From the NCBI GenBank assembly GCA_016808115.1, contig JAEQBH010003867.1:1-64000 (forward strand): a stretch of DNA of 64,000 nucleotides. The letters are read 5' to 3'. Below, piece by piece: positions 1 through 12,445 of the stretch. A program made the translations under genes and the position numbers. Source of the DNA: Tetrastigma voinierianum. Lineage: Eukaryota > Streptophyta > Magnoliopsida > Vitales > Vitaceae. The first letter of the stretch is position 1, and each line of letters begins with the position of its first letter. Under the pieces are notes generated by a model, which worked only from the letters and a program-made list of their open reading frames with translations, was not told where the DNA came from and did no database searches.

Positions 1-881
1 ATCTTGTATACCGAAAACATAGGTTCAAATTGGTTAAAAGTGGGGCCAGAATTCATTGTAGATTGTGACATATTGGAATTAAAAGCATGATTAATTAAAT
101 GAAAACATGAAATGTGATTACAGTTATATTAGGTCAAAAGCATGATTGCAAATTGAAATGAAAAAAAGAATGCGAAATGCACCAGTTTGATTATAAATAG
201 ATTTGACATATGAAAGTGTATGTTGAGATGATCAATGAACCATAAATGATTGTATATAAACCAAATATCTCTATTATGTGACATTGATCATCAGATTTGG
301 TTTGTTTAGTAAGGAATTTCATGATTTGACTTAAAGCCAAAATATGAAGAATGAATTGTATATGAAACCACTAGAGTATAGAAAATGCTTGTATTGTTTT
401 ATCCAATGCGGTACCGAATCGATGGCGTGATTGGCGGCAAGGTCGGCTTCCCGAGTCTTCAGGAAGAGGTTCCGCGGTGTATCCTCCGTCACATGCATCC
501 TCACCATTTTTAACATGTTGTTTTATGTGAGTTCAACTCCAAAATTATTTTTGTACCTATATCTGAATAAAATTTTGGATATTATGTTGTAAATGACATA
601 AAATGCCATTTTTGGTTAAATGCATATTTTGTAAAGGAGTTGCGTAAATGTTTATGAGCTTGCCCCAAATTGAAATCACTTCCGCAAAGATTTGAGAAAA
701 AGGGCTTGTATGCCAACTTAAATGTATTTATAAATAGCTTCGACCGAGCGTCCCCAGGTTTCGGTTCGGATCCGCCTTTGATAAATGATTTTGATAAAGT
801 GATTTAGTCAGATCGAGCATCCCTTGGTTCTGGCTCGAACCCGCCGCAACGAGTCGGACCGAAAAGGGCACCGCACATTAA
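1..881 (+). mobile_element. 3' part of an LTR (element G, Gypsy-like), cut by window start
   Basis: AT-rich sequence ends directly before a Met-tRNA-type primer binding site, which is how the 3' end of a 5' LTR looks. Parts of it match the LTR at 9311-11600 (for example the stretch near 345-400 against 11140-11190, and the leader after the primer site against 11605-11700), so both belong to one family. No coding domain is seen. The start lies outside the window. The family is inferred from the primer site and the similarity only. Confidence 0.5.
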
Positions 882-893
882 TGGTATCAGAGC
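882..893 (+). other. Primer binding site, initiator Met-tRNA type
   Basis: TGGTATCAGAGC is the classic plant LTR-retrotransposon primer site complementary to the 3' end of initiator Met-tRNA. It marks the start of the internal region of element G. Confidence 0.7.
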
Positions 894-1505
894 ATCCCTG
901 ATTCGATTCGATCCGCCAATCTGCCGACCAAAAGGTGCTACAGTTTCTTAATTAGTATTTAATATTTTATCTTAGAATGTTATCAAAGGATCATGAATGA
1001 TTCACTATCGGGACATTTCTATAAAGCAAAATCAAGGATCGAATGTATTTAGCAAATAGATTGCCGTGATCACAATGTATTCCATAGTCAACTAATTATG
1101 TTTATCTCGAGGATAAAACATAATTATGAATATATATAGCGATGTAAAATGAGATCTCATGATAAACAATGTGACAAAATGACGAGATACGTATACTAAA
1201 CATACTCCAAGATTTTTTTTATCAAGAAGCTATATACTTCTAATATATATATGAATATATACTTCGGGGCATGCATGGCCACACACGACTTATTTAACAA
1301 GTATGAACCTCATGAATTGAGAAGAGAGATGATCTCATCATGCGTGCGTGAGATATGTTAGTTATTTAAGAAGTTGGGCACACATGATGTTGTCCGATCA
1401 TTTCTCTTTCTAAAAATGGGAACATGGAGAGGGCGCATTTAATGAGGCCGCCGATCGTAACAAATAAATTATTAAATTAAAATATAAAAGTAAGACGTGT
1501 CCTTT
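894..1505 (+). mobile_element. Leader of element G, interrupted by the Copia LTR
   Basis: This stretch follows the primer site and has no long open frame. It shares the block around 'AGCATCCCT ... ATCTGCCGA' with 11605-11660. It stops abruptly at the Copia 3' LTR (1506). The rest of G was not found in the window. Confidence 0.4.
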
Positions 1506-1877
1506 TGTTGGAATCCCAAGCATCCATCCAAAAATCTATGATTTATACAACGAAAGCAAAAAATAAAATACATACTAATCAAAATGGAACTGATCTGTGA
1601 ATTTTTCAAGCAATAATCGATTTACAGGTCTGATCACAGAGTATTGGCCCAAGAGCAACTAAGGCCTTTTGTTTTCAAAATCAGGGATGCAGAAATTCCC
1701 TCTTCCTTTTGAAAATAGTTTTTTATCATATCTCAAACCTAAATATAAGACATTTACAATAGGAGTCAGTGGGCCATTGAATCCACTTACATACTTGGGC
1801 CTGTAATTAGCCCATATAAGTTCAATGGTCCAACTTAATTCAAACTCTAGTTTTTTTATTTGGGCTTAATGCTAACA
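1506..1877 (-). repeat. Copia 3' LTR
   Basis: A 372-bp block starts TGTTGGAATCCC and ends GCTAACA on the + strand, giving the short terminal inverted repeat TGTT(A/G)G...C(C/T)AACA typical of Copia LTRs. A purine tract on the minus strand adjoins its right end. No second copy is present in the window, so the boundaries rest on these termini. Confidence 0.7.
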
Positions 1878-1890
1878 TTCTCCCACTAGC
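1878..1890 (-). other. Copia polypurine tract
   Basis: On the minus strand this reads GCTAGTGGGAGAA directly before the LTR start TGTTAGC. It is the purine-rich primer for plus-strand DNA synthesis. The AGTGGGAGAATGTTAG arrangement is common in plant Copia elements. Confidence 0.65.
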
Positions 1891-2830
1891 CCTAAAGCAA
1901 ACTTGAAGGCTCATATGGACCATATACTGCTCATAACGCTGGCCACTTACATATGGGCTTACCCGAGGACCCAAGGTACTTTCTAATTTTGGCTCCCGTG
2001 GAATCAATCAGACATAACTCCATAATTGGTCAAACATACCACTATAGTAGACCAACTGCACTCTAAAATTGAAAACTTCATTCCAAATCATCAGGAAGAT
2101 TACTAAGCCCTACTAATCACTCACATCACCTCCCATGAATCGATACTAGTAATTTCGTACATTATACTATAAAATATTGAATTATCATTTCACCCATACT
2201 AGCTTAACTTGAATTGATCATGACCTAAGTCCACCCCAAACTTATGCGGTCGCTCGCCGTAGGACAACTATGATCAATCACCTTTAAGCTACCTCGGGCT
2301 GTATATTGCCCTATAATTAGGGTCATCATGGTCCTATATGGTCACAAGAATCTATGAGTCAGAGCAAGAAGTCATCCAAGATCACTTAGTGACTCTCACT
2401 AATAGATGGGTCACAAGGAGCACCTCAAAATGATAACGCACTCCTCAACTCCGCAACAACCCTCAAGGTTAAGTGCTTCATGTGAGATAGGTAATAGGGA
2501 AAACCGTCCAAATATAGTATACGATGATTTGCACTCCTAAGCCTCGTTCAATATGTACCAAGTACATACCGGTATGATATCTGAGATCTGACTCTAGTAG
2601 CTTGTGACAAACTACTCCCAATAACTAGGCAGATATCAAACCACAACTACTTATAGATTGCCAACATCCATGAACCATTGTGAACAGCCTCAAACACAAG
2701 GAACTCATATTTGTGTCCTCTGTGCATTCACACGCACCCAAACATGTACAATGTGTCAATCAGCCCGAATGAACACAATAATATGAAGTAACCTAAACAC
2801 CACCTTATTAATGCAAACTAATTACATTAT
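1891..2830 (-). other. Copia 3' untranslated region
   Basis: About 940 bases lie between the end of the RNase H reading frame and the polypurine tract. No open frame or known domain is seen. Confidence 0.5.
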
Positions 2831-3356
2831 AAACCATGGAAACCAAAACTCAGAGTACATTCCAGACCTATGTTGTATACATGAGAGTCAAACACTTTAG
2901 TCTTAAGTGCTTTTGTAAAAGGATCTTAGGGTTATCCGAGTACTTTCTACTATAATATCTCCTCTCTACACAATCTCTCAGACTAAAGATACTTTCTTTT
3001 CAATATGCTTTCTTTTCTCATGGATTCCTTGGTTCTTTACTTCTGAGCAACAACCCCACTATTATCACAAAGATAAGATCACAGATCAACAAATTTTGGG
3101 CTATGACTCCTTATTCCATAAGGAATTTCCTAAGCCATATCAGCTCTTACTCGCTCTAAGCCGCCACATATTCAGCTTCCACATTAATCAACAATACATG
3201 ATCGCTTTGATACTCCTCCAACTAATAGTTGCTCCACCTAATGTAAAAACATATCCAGAGGTGGATTTCCTCATATCCGCATCTGACTGAAAGTCAGAAT
3301 CAGTATATCCTATAAGGGCCAACTTATCGCCATGATAAACTAAAGATATAATCCCT
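2830..3356 (-). pseudogene. Copia RNase H, C-terminal fragment
   Basis: Minus-strand translation in shifting frames shows the Copia RNase H signature: a GYTDSDFQSD-like stretch at about 3270-3310, then ADMRKSTSGYVF-like residues, then a KHIE...EIVKRGDIIVE-like end near 2960-3000 and a final TKALKTKVFDSH-like segment near 2880-2920. Several frameshifts break it. The upstream half lies right of the solo LTR at 7083. Confidence 0.75.
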
Positions 3357-3361
3357 CATTC
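3357..3361. repeat. Target site duplication CATTC, left copy
   Basis: CATTC flanks the solo LTR on the left and is repeated exactly at 7083-7087. Confidence 0.7.
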
Positions 3362-6300
3362 GTCATGCCCCGAGTTCTATCTCGACCTGATTAGCGATCC
3401 AACCAAGCCAGGTGTGAGAACATATACTCGACTTTTTTTTTTTTTAAATCGAATTTGCATCTGCGGTACGCCTACATCTTATACGTAATTAAAATATCAT
3501 ACATATCAAAAGAACTACCACCCCGGGAGTGGTGTCCATCAAAATCTATACACACTAATGAGTCCCATTTATAAATACAAAACTGCACTTTTATACTAGC
3601 AAATCGAGCATGAAACTCATGTAGTTAACTCCCCGATCAGTGTGCCGCCTGGGCGAAAAGATAAGTTCTCGATGTTCCTCCTATACATACACGGATTAAA
3701 CTCGTATAAGCTTTTTAATACGCTTTAGTGGGAAACATATGTCTTATGCATATACACATTTAACGCATAAAACAATAACAGATAATATAATTTTCATGCA
3801 TTTATATTATGAACTCATACAAGTGCTTCATCTTATAACAGGCTTACGCTTATTCGGATCTCCCGTAGGAGTTACAGAGCTTATTTATTCAGAACTTATA
3901 CTTATAACATACCTATGTTTATTCTAACTTAGAGTTACGTAACTTATCCTTATCTCGTAACTTATACTTATAATGCACTTGTTTATCTCTGGGACTTCGT
4001 AGAGCGCAGATCTGAAGCTTATACAAAGGTACCCTTAGTACTACAAGGATGATACTTATACCAGAAGGCTTATACTTATACTACGAGATTACACTTGTCT
4101 GGGAGGTACCCGTAGTATCACAGAGATTACTAACGCAGGCTTGGTATTGCAAACTTATTTTATACTGAGTACTCGTAAGTACAAAACTTATACTGGTACT
4201 ATATCTTAACCTAATACTAAGCATATCCTAGCATTACTTTAACTTATATTTGTATTATATTAACTAATACATGGCTCTGATCTTATACTTGTCTTACGCA
4301 ACTTTATACATGTATTACGATCTATACTTATGTTACATAATCCTATTCTCGTCTTACGCATCTTATAGCTTATGTTACGTTTAACTTATTCTTGTCTTAC
4401 TCGATCTATATCAGACACAGTAGTTGATTCAATTCAGAACTTATTTCAGATTTAAGGTACCCATGCGCACGATAAAGCTGTAACGCATCATAATCATATC
4501 ACATACAAGGCTCCGATCAGACTTAAGGCGTATTACCTACATTAGTCCTTCAGAGATACAAATCACATCAAATACATATACTGTAGTTTATAATAAGATC
4601 AAAACATATCCCACGACAAACAGAGTCATTTCTGCCTCATCAGTCATCTTTAGACTCTATACAATTTCCTTTATGCTTATTCAGATCTCCCGTAGGAGTT
4701 TCCCGTGAGCTTATTCAGATAATAAAAGTAATCTTAGGTACCACTGGGACCACATACGAAAGCACCGTGAGGGTACCATTGAACTTATACTAATGTTATC
4801 GATACTCGAGCACCCGTAGGTACCATCGACTTACTTATTTTAATCGATACTAAGTACTGTGGGTACTACGTAACTTGTAATTTATTTGCACACGGGAGTA
4901 TTCGGGTACTGGGCAGAGATTAATCATATACAAGAGTACCCGTGAGGGTACTACGTAATCCTAATCGATACAAGAGTACCGAGGTGGCCATGCACAGACA
5001 CAGAGGTACATTCATATCTTTACTCTTATTCTTTATTCGTACTCTATCATATAACCTGTCAATTTCCTAGACCAAGAATACCTGACGAGTAGGACACGCA
5101 CAACACCAAGATACCGTACAGACTCGGCGCCGTAGCGTAGCAGGATTGTCGAGGCTCACCAGAGGCCAGAGCACTAATCGTAACAGGAGTGTCAAACAAC
5201 AGACAGAGTGCCAGAGCACTTAACAGAAAATTGGTACACTGTGAGTGCTTCTGAGTACTCCACCAGAGTACCAAGTACTGACCGTGAGGCCGGCATAATC
5301 AGAGTGCTTCTGAGCACTAATCGTGAGTACTGGCATTTAATCAGAGTGCCGAGCACTTATCAGAGTACCGAAGTACTAATCAGACAGAGTGTCAGGTCAT
5401 TTAATAACTGGTCTTAGGCAAGCTTTTACAATTTTATGAGTTCAATAATTTGCATTATCTTATAATAGGGCATTCTCTGCCACATTATGTGTTCATGATA
5501 TATTGTATTTCCAATGCTCACGGTCACGTGTCGGGCCGCTTTCATATTTCATATCACATTTATGTTTCATGAACACAAATATACATTTTGTATTTTATGA
5601 TTTATAATTTATATTGTGAATGTTGATGTATTCACACATCGCTCATGTAGCTCTTGTCCCTCGATGCGTCTACTTTCTTAGAAATTGAATCATTCCAATT
5701 GAATCATCCGACCAAAGTTATGGCATTTTCACACCAGTCGCCTTACCCAGATTACACTAGAACAAATTTGAATTTCTATTTTTTTTCAGGAGGCTGAACT
5801 CTACCTGACCCTGGTTCTTGTACCATTTGAAGCTAAAGTGCTAAGGGTTCTCCTCCAACTGGAGTCACCCAAATCGGAGCACCGGGGTCCAAGTTACGTC
5901 CAAACAACTCCTGACTACTCTATGATCAAAACTCGCAGCCAGACTCGCCGCATACGACCCCACTTTGAGTGAATTTTTGGGCTACCTACCATCAGAATTT
6001 GACGATGCCTATTTCTGGATGTTTGGTTTTCCTTGAAGTCTATTTTAATTAGCCACTTGAATCACTCAAATTGATAAGAAATAAACAAGTTATGGCTAAA
6101 ATACGAAAACTGGTCGAAACAGGAAACAGAGCATCACATGTACCTAAGACACCCCGACCAGACCGACATGTCAGCCTGCACGACTGTGACCAATATAAAC
6201 ATGTTCATGGTAAATGATATATGCTCAATCAAAATTGCCTGCATCGTATTTTCTCCCTTTTCCATATTTTCCATCCCAAACTAACTCTATACTTCCAGCA

Positions 6301-7082
6301 CACATCAAAACCATTCCATATTTCTCTCAGAATCCTTTCTACTCAATTCTCTTCAATACTTATCTTATTTCAAAAACATACACATGAAATCCTTCCAAAC
6401 ACTTAATATGGGTCAAGCAACCCATACATGATCCAAACATAGGACAAAGAAGTTTGTCTTAAACCCTCAATCCATTACATACTTTAATCCATGAATCCAA
6501 CTCTCAAAGGAGGATTTCTATAACCATCTTATGCCATTTAGAGTTTATTCAGTGGTTAGGTTTCTTACAACCCATAACCTAAAAACATGTATCTATACAA
6601 GAAGTCCAAGGGATCCATACAATTCCATGAAAATTCATATGATCCATACTAGAATCATGCTCAAGGTTAGTTCCATAATTGGCTGGGCTTCTTCTTTCCT
6701 CTTCCTCTTCTTCTTCTTCTCCCCCCTTCTTCTCTCCTCTACGGCTTGTTTCCTGCCTTTTGAGACCAAATTTGGTCTTAAATCCCCATCTTTCCTTAGG
6801 CCATGTTTGGCTTTAAAACTACTGGGTTAAGTTTCTTTATTTTGCTTTTGGTCCTCCTAAACTTTTGACTATTTGAATTTCACTTCAATTATTTTATTCT
6901 GGGCCTTTATTCTCATTAACTATGACTTTGCCCCTTTTAGACAAATTTCATACTTGTCCTAATTTTATAAAATCTCTGGGTTCTAATTTCCATGTTTCGC
7001 ATTTCAATTACGAAACATTCAAATTGATGCTTTACAATATCTAAACATGTTTAAAACGACTATGGTATATTTCGATGTTACA
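3362..7082 (-). mobile_element. Solo LTR (element H), 3.7 kb, Gypsy-type
   Basis: Read on the minus strand it begins TGTAACATCG (7082 downward) and ends CGGGGCATGAC, with no primer site, polypurine tract or protein domain inside. The same 5-bp sequence lies on each side, and the Copia RNase H reading continues on both sides. This is what recombination between two LTRs leaves. The left half contains a degenerate tandem-repeat region. Small open frames inside it (such as 6531-6830 and 5059-5274) look like chance. Confidence 0.75.
3735..5420. repeat. Degenerate tandem-repeat region inside solo LTR H
   Basis: From 3735 to 4400, CTTATACTTAT-like words recur every few tens of bases, often with TCTTACG or TGTTACG. 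From 4680 to 5000 the words are GAGTACCCGTGAGGGTACC-like. From 5180 to 5400, CAGAGTGC/CAGAGTACC and AAGTACT/GAGCACT alternate at about 20-30 bp. The units have drifted, so no exact period is given. Confidence 0.6.
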
Positions 7083-7087
7083 CATTC
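7083..7087. repeat. Target site duplication CATTC, right copy
   Basis: Exact match to 3357-3361 on the far side of the solo LTR. Confidence 0.7.
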
Positions 7088-7090
7088 CCT

Positions 7091-7290
7091 TTAGGTACTT
7101 CGAGTATGTTTCACAGCGGTCCAATGTTCCCTACCTAGATTAGACTGATACCTACTCACTATTCCAACTAAATAGCATATATCTGGTCTAGTACATAACA
7201 TCACATACATAAAACTACCAACCACTGAAGCATATGGTACTACTGTCTTCATGTATTCTTTCTCTTCAGCTATCATAGGACACTAGTCCT
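7091..7290 (-). pseudogene. Copia reverse transcriptase-RNase H linker fragment
   Basis: A 61-residue open frame contains YASVVGSFMYVMLCTRPD, then a VSRYQSNLG...HWTAVKH-like segment. This is the conserved stretch at the end of the Copia reverse transcriptase before RNase H. It ends exactly where the solo LTR entered, and the protein picks up again left of 3357. Confidence 0.85.
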
Positions 7291-7469
7291 AAGAAAGATT
7301 GATTCCATATCTAAAAGGTGTAAATCCTTTCTTGGAATCTTGCATGTCAGACTTTAGACAATATAACATCAATGTAATTTTCTTGAGAAAGTGTACATCT
7401 TATTTTTTCTGTCTTATATTATCTTAGTAATCTAGAACATATTACGCCTCCTAAATCCTTAATTGAATT

Positions 7470-8190
7470 GAGTAGCTAATCGGATCTTTACTCTTCGATA
7501 ACATTTCAAAGTTGTTTCCAATCAACAAAATGTCGTCTACATATAAAATCGTGAAAACTTACTATATCATCATACCTTCATATACACAAGGTTCTCTCTT
7601 CATTTTGGATCAAAATCAAAAGATTCGATTACTTGATCAAAACATTTGTTCCATGATCTCGATGCTTGTTTAAGTCCATATATGGACTTATGCAACTTGC
7701 ATTCCATGTGTTCTCGAATCTTGCTATGAAACCATCTAGTTGCATCATAGATGCCTCTTCAAGATAGCTATGAAGGAAGTTGGTCAGTTTTGACATCCAT
7801 TTTCCATATTTGGAATCATAATATTCCCGCAATTGATATAAGTATTCCGATAATTTGATCATGACACTTAGTGAAAAAGTTTCCTCATAATCAAAACCTG
7901 ATTTTTTATTATAACCTTTTGCCACCAATCTGGCTTTATATGTCTCAACCTTTCCATCTACTCTTTCTTTCTCACACACCCATTTACAACTAATAGTGAA
8001 CCCTCGGGGTAAATCCACAAGAGTCCACACATTGTTAGAATACATGGATTCTAATTCTGATTTCATAACCTTTTTCCAAAAACCGAAATCTTTATCATTA
8101 ATTACTTGCAGAGAATCAGGATCATCTTCATGTGACTCTGAGATTGCATATATTTGAATAATATCGACAGTATCAGGAATCAACAAACAA
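7470..8190 (-). pseudogene. Copia reverse transcriptase (RVT_2)
   Basis: The 185-residue frame at 7629-8186 carries the N-terminal part: SNNVWTLVDLPRG, then CKWV, then ETYKARLVAKGY, then DYEETFS, and after a frameshift KLTNFLHSYLEE (family FLNG.LEE). The catalytic YVDD is read at 7532-7543 in another frame. Family-typical residues are present but the frame is broken at least twice. Confidence 0.85.
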
Positions 8191-8329
8191 CATTATCTGG
8201 ATGCTAGAATCTACTTCCATCTATCTCATTCATCCCTAATTATGATCTATGATGTATTCTTCTTCCATGAACTTATTTGTACTCACAAATACCCTTCATG
8301 TCAAATTTATTTGTAGAAATTTTAAACTC

Positions 8330-8965
8330 TGTACCTTGGATATCCAACAAACCAACACAATTCTGACTTCGCATCCACTTGTCAGATGACTGCTTTAACA
8401 CGTAAGCAAGACAACCCCATATGCGATATGACTTGCAATGCTCGACCATTCATACTCTAAGGGTGTCTTTGGTACTGAATTGATGGCAACGCTATTCGTA
8501 ATGTATTTATTGTCTCATGCATATCTCAAAGGATAAAGGATATGTGGAAAGACTCATCATTGACCTTACCATGTCTAATAGAGTTCGATTTCTTCTTTCC
8601 GCCACTCCATTTTGTTATGGAGTTCCTGGAGCACTAAACTGAGATAAAATCCCATGCTCCTTGAGGAAAGAAACAAATTCAATAGACATATACTCACCAC
8701 TTCGACCAGAACGGTTGATTTAATGCCTCCTCTTAATTGTTTTTCTCGACTCACTTAAATTCTTAAATTTATCCATACTTTCAAATTTCTTCTTCATTAG
8801 GTACACATATCCATATCTTGAGTAGTCAGCCAGAAAAGTGATGAAATACTCATAGCCACCTTCGCATGGACACTTCAATCCACACACACATCTAAGTGTG
8901 TATCAAATCCGCACATCCCTAAGCTCTAATTTTCTGCAAGAATGATCTCTTAGTCATTTTACTGT
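8330..8965 (-). pseudogene. Copia integrase core fragment
   Basis: Minus-strand pieces read KMTKRSF near 8950, RSDRGGEYMSIEF-like at about 8670-8710, and GTPQQNGVAERRNRTLLDM-like at about 8570-8630. These are hallmarks of the Copia integrase with part of its DDE site. The frame shifts between them. Confidence 0.75.
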
Positions 8966-8969
8966 AAAT

Positions 8970-9310
8970 ACAATTTCATATAGTGGTTGCCCAGTGGTCA
9001 AAGTGGCTAATGGCCCACAACTCACTAGCCTTTGTATTCTTTCAAATTTATGACCGTTTCCTAAGTATCATAACCAGTTTGGTTGATACTAGGCCTTTTC
9101 TTTTCAATGATTTTTCCACATTATCAACTTGAATAACAACACAATCAATATGATATAGGATTGATATTCACCAATGTGCCATAACAACTTCATTTTCTTT
9201 CAAAATAGAAACATAAGTTTTATTAAAAGAAACTGAATAACTGTCATTACATAATTTAGAAACTGAAATTAAATTCTTTCTAGAGTCTAGCACAAATAAA
9301 CAATCTACAA
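8970..9310 (-). pseudogene. Copia gag-pre-integrase domain fragment
   Basis: The open frame 9168-9377 includes SRKNLISVSKLCNDSYSVSF, the family pattern before the integrase. A HINLNRIQRLV-like piece follows at about 9000-9060 with a zinc-binding character. The domain is cut at its N-terminus near 9311 by the next LTR. Confidence 0.75.
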
Positions 9311-11600
9311 CGCCCCAAAAATACCCTAGAATTTTTATAATAATTCTATTATATATTCCGGGTATAAATAGAACCAAACTTGGTTTTTTTCGGGAATTTG
9401 TTAAATGAATATTGATTATTTGATTGATTGATATATGCTAAATGATTTAAAAGACTGAACCCGGAAATTTACCCAAGTGTCAAGGGCAAAAAGGGAAAAA
9501 AATGTAAAATGAGGACCTAAGGGTCATTTGAGAAAATGTTTGTGTTTAAGTGCAAATAGAAGTAATATATGTGCTATAAGGTAAATTGAGGCAACTTAAA
9601 TCCAAAGATGCATTTTTGGAAGCCAAACATGGCCTTAAAATGGAGAAGTGATACTAGACCACATTTTGTCTTAGAATGCTCAATCGAGCAAAACGAATTG
9701 GGAGAGAAAGAGAGTAGAAAAAGGGAGTAGAGCCAGGCTCAAGAAGACTGTTTTGGTCAGTTTCTTTCCATTTTTGATCAAGCAACATAGAAGGGAGATT
9801 TAGGATTAAAGGTATGAACAAAAACCCTAGCTTCATCTTTTTATGATTTTGATTTTGGGGTAAAGCCCTAACTTGGGAAAAAAGGTTTTTATTGGTGCTA
9901 AACCACTTTTGAAGTTGTTTTAGGTGTATTCCATGGTGGGTTTTCATGTAGGATGGATTTGGTGAGGTTTATTTGTAAGAAAATGGGTGAGAATGGCAAT
10001 CGCCATTTCTCAAGGTATCTCAGGGAAGGGTACTCTATATCTAAAATTGGGTACTGCACCTATCAGGCAGAGGGGGATGTGGTACCTGACTAAAAATTCG
10101 GGGTACTCGGTACCCATCGACAGTTGAAGGATCTGCACGGCATCAATCAAAGCAGGCGCATCGATGCTCCCTAACCCTATTTTGCGCACTTCACTATTAA
10201 GTCCCATGTTCATACACTGATTGTTAAGGAACCCTAATACACTAATGGGGGTTCAAATAAGAATGAAACTAAGTGAAAACGCATCGCATTCCTCGTCATT
10301 CTACTGAATTGCCTTTCATGCATTTCTAGTGTCTTAACCCAAAAACCGTTAACTAAGATTAATTGACATTCACTAAAATGTATAATAAATGTTTATCCAC
10401 TAAGAGTGGCGTAATTGTTATTGACTAGGGACGGGTGAGGATCACCTAACCTAGGACTGAGATCGAAGGGAAGGAAACAAGAGCCGACAGCTTCGGTTAG
10501 TTCTTCATACCTCTATTCTGATTCAAGTATTTTTAGTTCTTTGTTCACCGAAGTTATAGTCATATTTCAAGTGTTTGGTAATTACTAAATAAACCCGAAA
10601 TGAGTATATGGAATGAGTATATCCTTGAAGTGATATTACGAAAGTGCATATGCATTTGAAAATGTGATATTTGAAATGTTTGACAATTATTTGCATGTGA
10701 GTAATTAATTGAATTGTAAACGACTTGGTCACCTCGACATCTGAATTGAATTGGATATATCGAACGGCCAACATGGTGGGATGCACCAACCGATATCCAT
10801 CATGATGGGCAAGAGTGGCATTATTAAAACAAGTCCCACTTGGTGGGATGCAACAATCTAAGATTCGTCATGGTGGGGTGCACCAACTCCAAGATCCATC
10901 ATGACGTGGAGACCGAAATTGTTAAAATGTGTAAGCACATTACCAATGACAAAAAGCGACGAGATTCACCGAATGGAATCACATGAATTGAATTGTCGAA
11001 TGACGGTTGCCTAGGAAAAGGCATATTTAAAAATGATCAATGAAACGTAAATTAAAAGCATGTGAAAATGAATAAGCATGAGTATAGTTTGATAAAAAGG
11101 ACATGGTTTTATGATAAATGCATGTCATGTTAAACTGAAAATTAGAATATTTATAGAACCACTAAGCATGAAAATGCTTAGCGTGTAGTTTTTATCTAGT
11201 GCAAGAGGTTTCGAAAATGTGAAAGAAGGCAATATCAAGAAGCGCAGAGTCATGGTAGAAAGTCAGGGCGTATGAGATACCCTCAATAAGTATGCATTTT
11301 GAACATGTGATACTTTGTGAACAAAAGAGTTAATCTCTAAAACGCTGTTTTGTATATCATTTTGTAAAGGCATGGTACGCCATTCGTAAACGATCGTATA
11401 AAAGTAAATGCTGGTCCTACCATTTGAACGTCTTAATTGTCTCTAAAATGAATGACATAAATAAAATGTTTTGATAAGATAAATGAAAACAAATGAGTAA
11501 ACCAGGTTCGATTCTAACTCCTTATCTTGCCCAGCCAGTGGATTCGGTCGCGACACTTTGAAAAGAAAATAAGCAAACAAATAAAAGTAAACAAAAGAAT
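9311..11600 (+). mobile_element. LTR of element J, same family as G
   Basis: It begins CAACGCCCCAAAAATACC inside the Copia frame. The right end is placed by comparison with element G, where the leader follows the primer site. The primer site here seems lost (ATTAAACAAGCATCC against ATTAATGGTATCAGAGCATCC in G). No protein domain is present. The outer duplication cannot be tested because the right half of J is not seen. Confidence 0.5.
10774..10920. repeat. Short tandem repeats in LTR J
   Basis: TGGTGGGATGCACCAAC at 10774, TGGTGGGATGCAACAATC at 10841 and TGGTGGGGTGCACCAAC at 10871 recur, with CATCATGA words between. There are three imperfect copies with uneven spacing. Confidence 0.6.
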
Positions 11601-11772
11601 TAAACAAGCATCCCTAACCTGTTCGTATCGCTAATCTGCCGAACCGAAAAAGGGTGCTATATAATCATGCAAACCTAAGACTAATTATTTGAAAAACTAA
11701 TTAAGATCCCTATAGTTAAGGGATCGAGATGAAGCCGAGGAAATCATCTTAATGCACTTCACTGAGACTTCT
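11601..11772 (+). mobile_element. Leader of element J, cut by element D
   Basis: It matches the leader of G after its primer site (ATCTGCCGA...AAAAGGGTGCTA). It stops at 11773 where the LTR of chromovirus D begins. Confidence 0.45.
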
Positions 11773-12445
11773 CGTGACGCCCAAGTCCTGTGGGTCCGCG
11801 ACTACCCGTCACCGCTGAAGCTCGTGAATGCCGTGACCCGACATCTCACAGAACGGCAGAGCCTTCACGGGAGCCTACCCTTAGTACATAACCTGTCCTA
11901 ACACATCCAACGACCACATGTGGTCCAAATGAGAGTAACACGCCACTGGGCCTCGCAGATCACTACTCAACCAATATATCCCAACTATATACAATAGTTT
12001 CCTAAAAGAGTTAGGAAATACTTTATACAAACATATATTAAAAATTCTAGAATTTAATACATGTCATACATCATAGTAATACTGTGTGACACAACCCATT
12101 TTCAAACTCGCCTCTAAGAAGAGTCAGCCCTCCGAGCCACGCCCTCGCACCGAAAAAAATGTTCCTCGACAGTAGGTGAGCTATCGCCAAGAAGGGAATC
12201 ACCCTAAATGAGTTACTCTCCACCTAAGTGCATATGCAATGTCTAATGAAACATATGATCGGCAAATGTTGATCCTACTTGAATGTCTACCTGATCAACT
12301 CATACCCCAAGTCCTCATCGACACCCCACACTTGCCTATAGGCCACGTATGAGAAAACATTATTTTTCAAACAAAGATACTTGCTTATATTTAGGACAAC
12401 CCTCCGATATAAGTAGTGGACCGACCGATTGTTCTATTTAGTGGA
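11773..12445 (-). repeat. Chromovirus D 3' LTR, outer part
   Basis: It matches 35547-36180 along its length. Shared blocks include CTACCCTTAGTACATAAC, AACCAATATATC, AATACATGTCATACATCAT and CACCTAAGTGCATATGC, in the same order and orientation. The LTR start reads CGTGACGC here and TGTGACGC in the right copy. It is interrupted at 12446 by element A. Confidence 0.8.

Larger units (their letters stand above)
1506..9310 (-). mobile_element. Ty1/Copia retrotransposon, truncated and interrupted
   Basis: Read on the minus strand, the order is gag-pre-integrase, integrase, reverse transcriptase, RNase H, polypurine tract and 3' LTR, the Copia order. It is split by a solo LTR at 3362-7082. Its 5' part (gag and 5' LTR) is missing beyond 9310, where another LTR begins within the coding region. 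Many frameshifts and stops are present, so it is inactive as read. The exact Copia lineage is not assigned. Confidence 0.85.
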
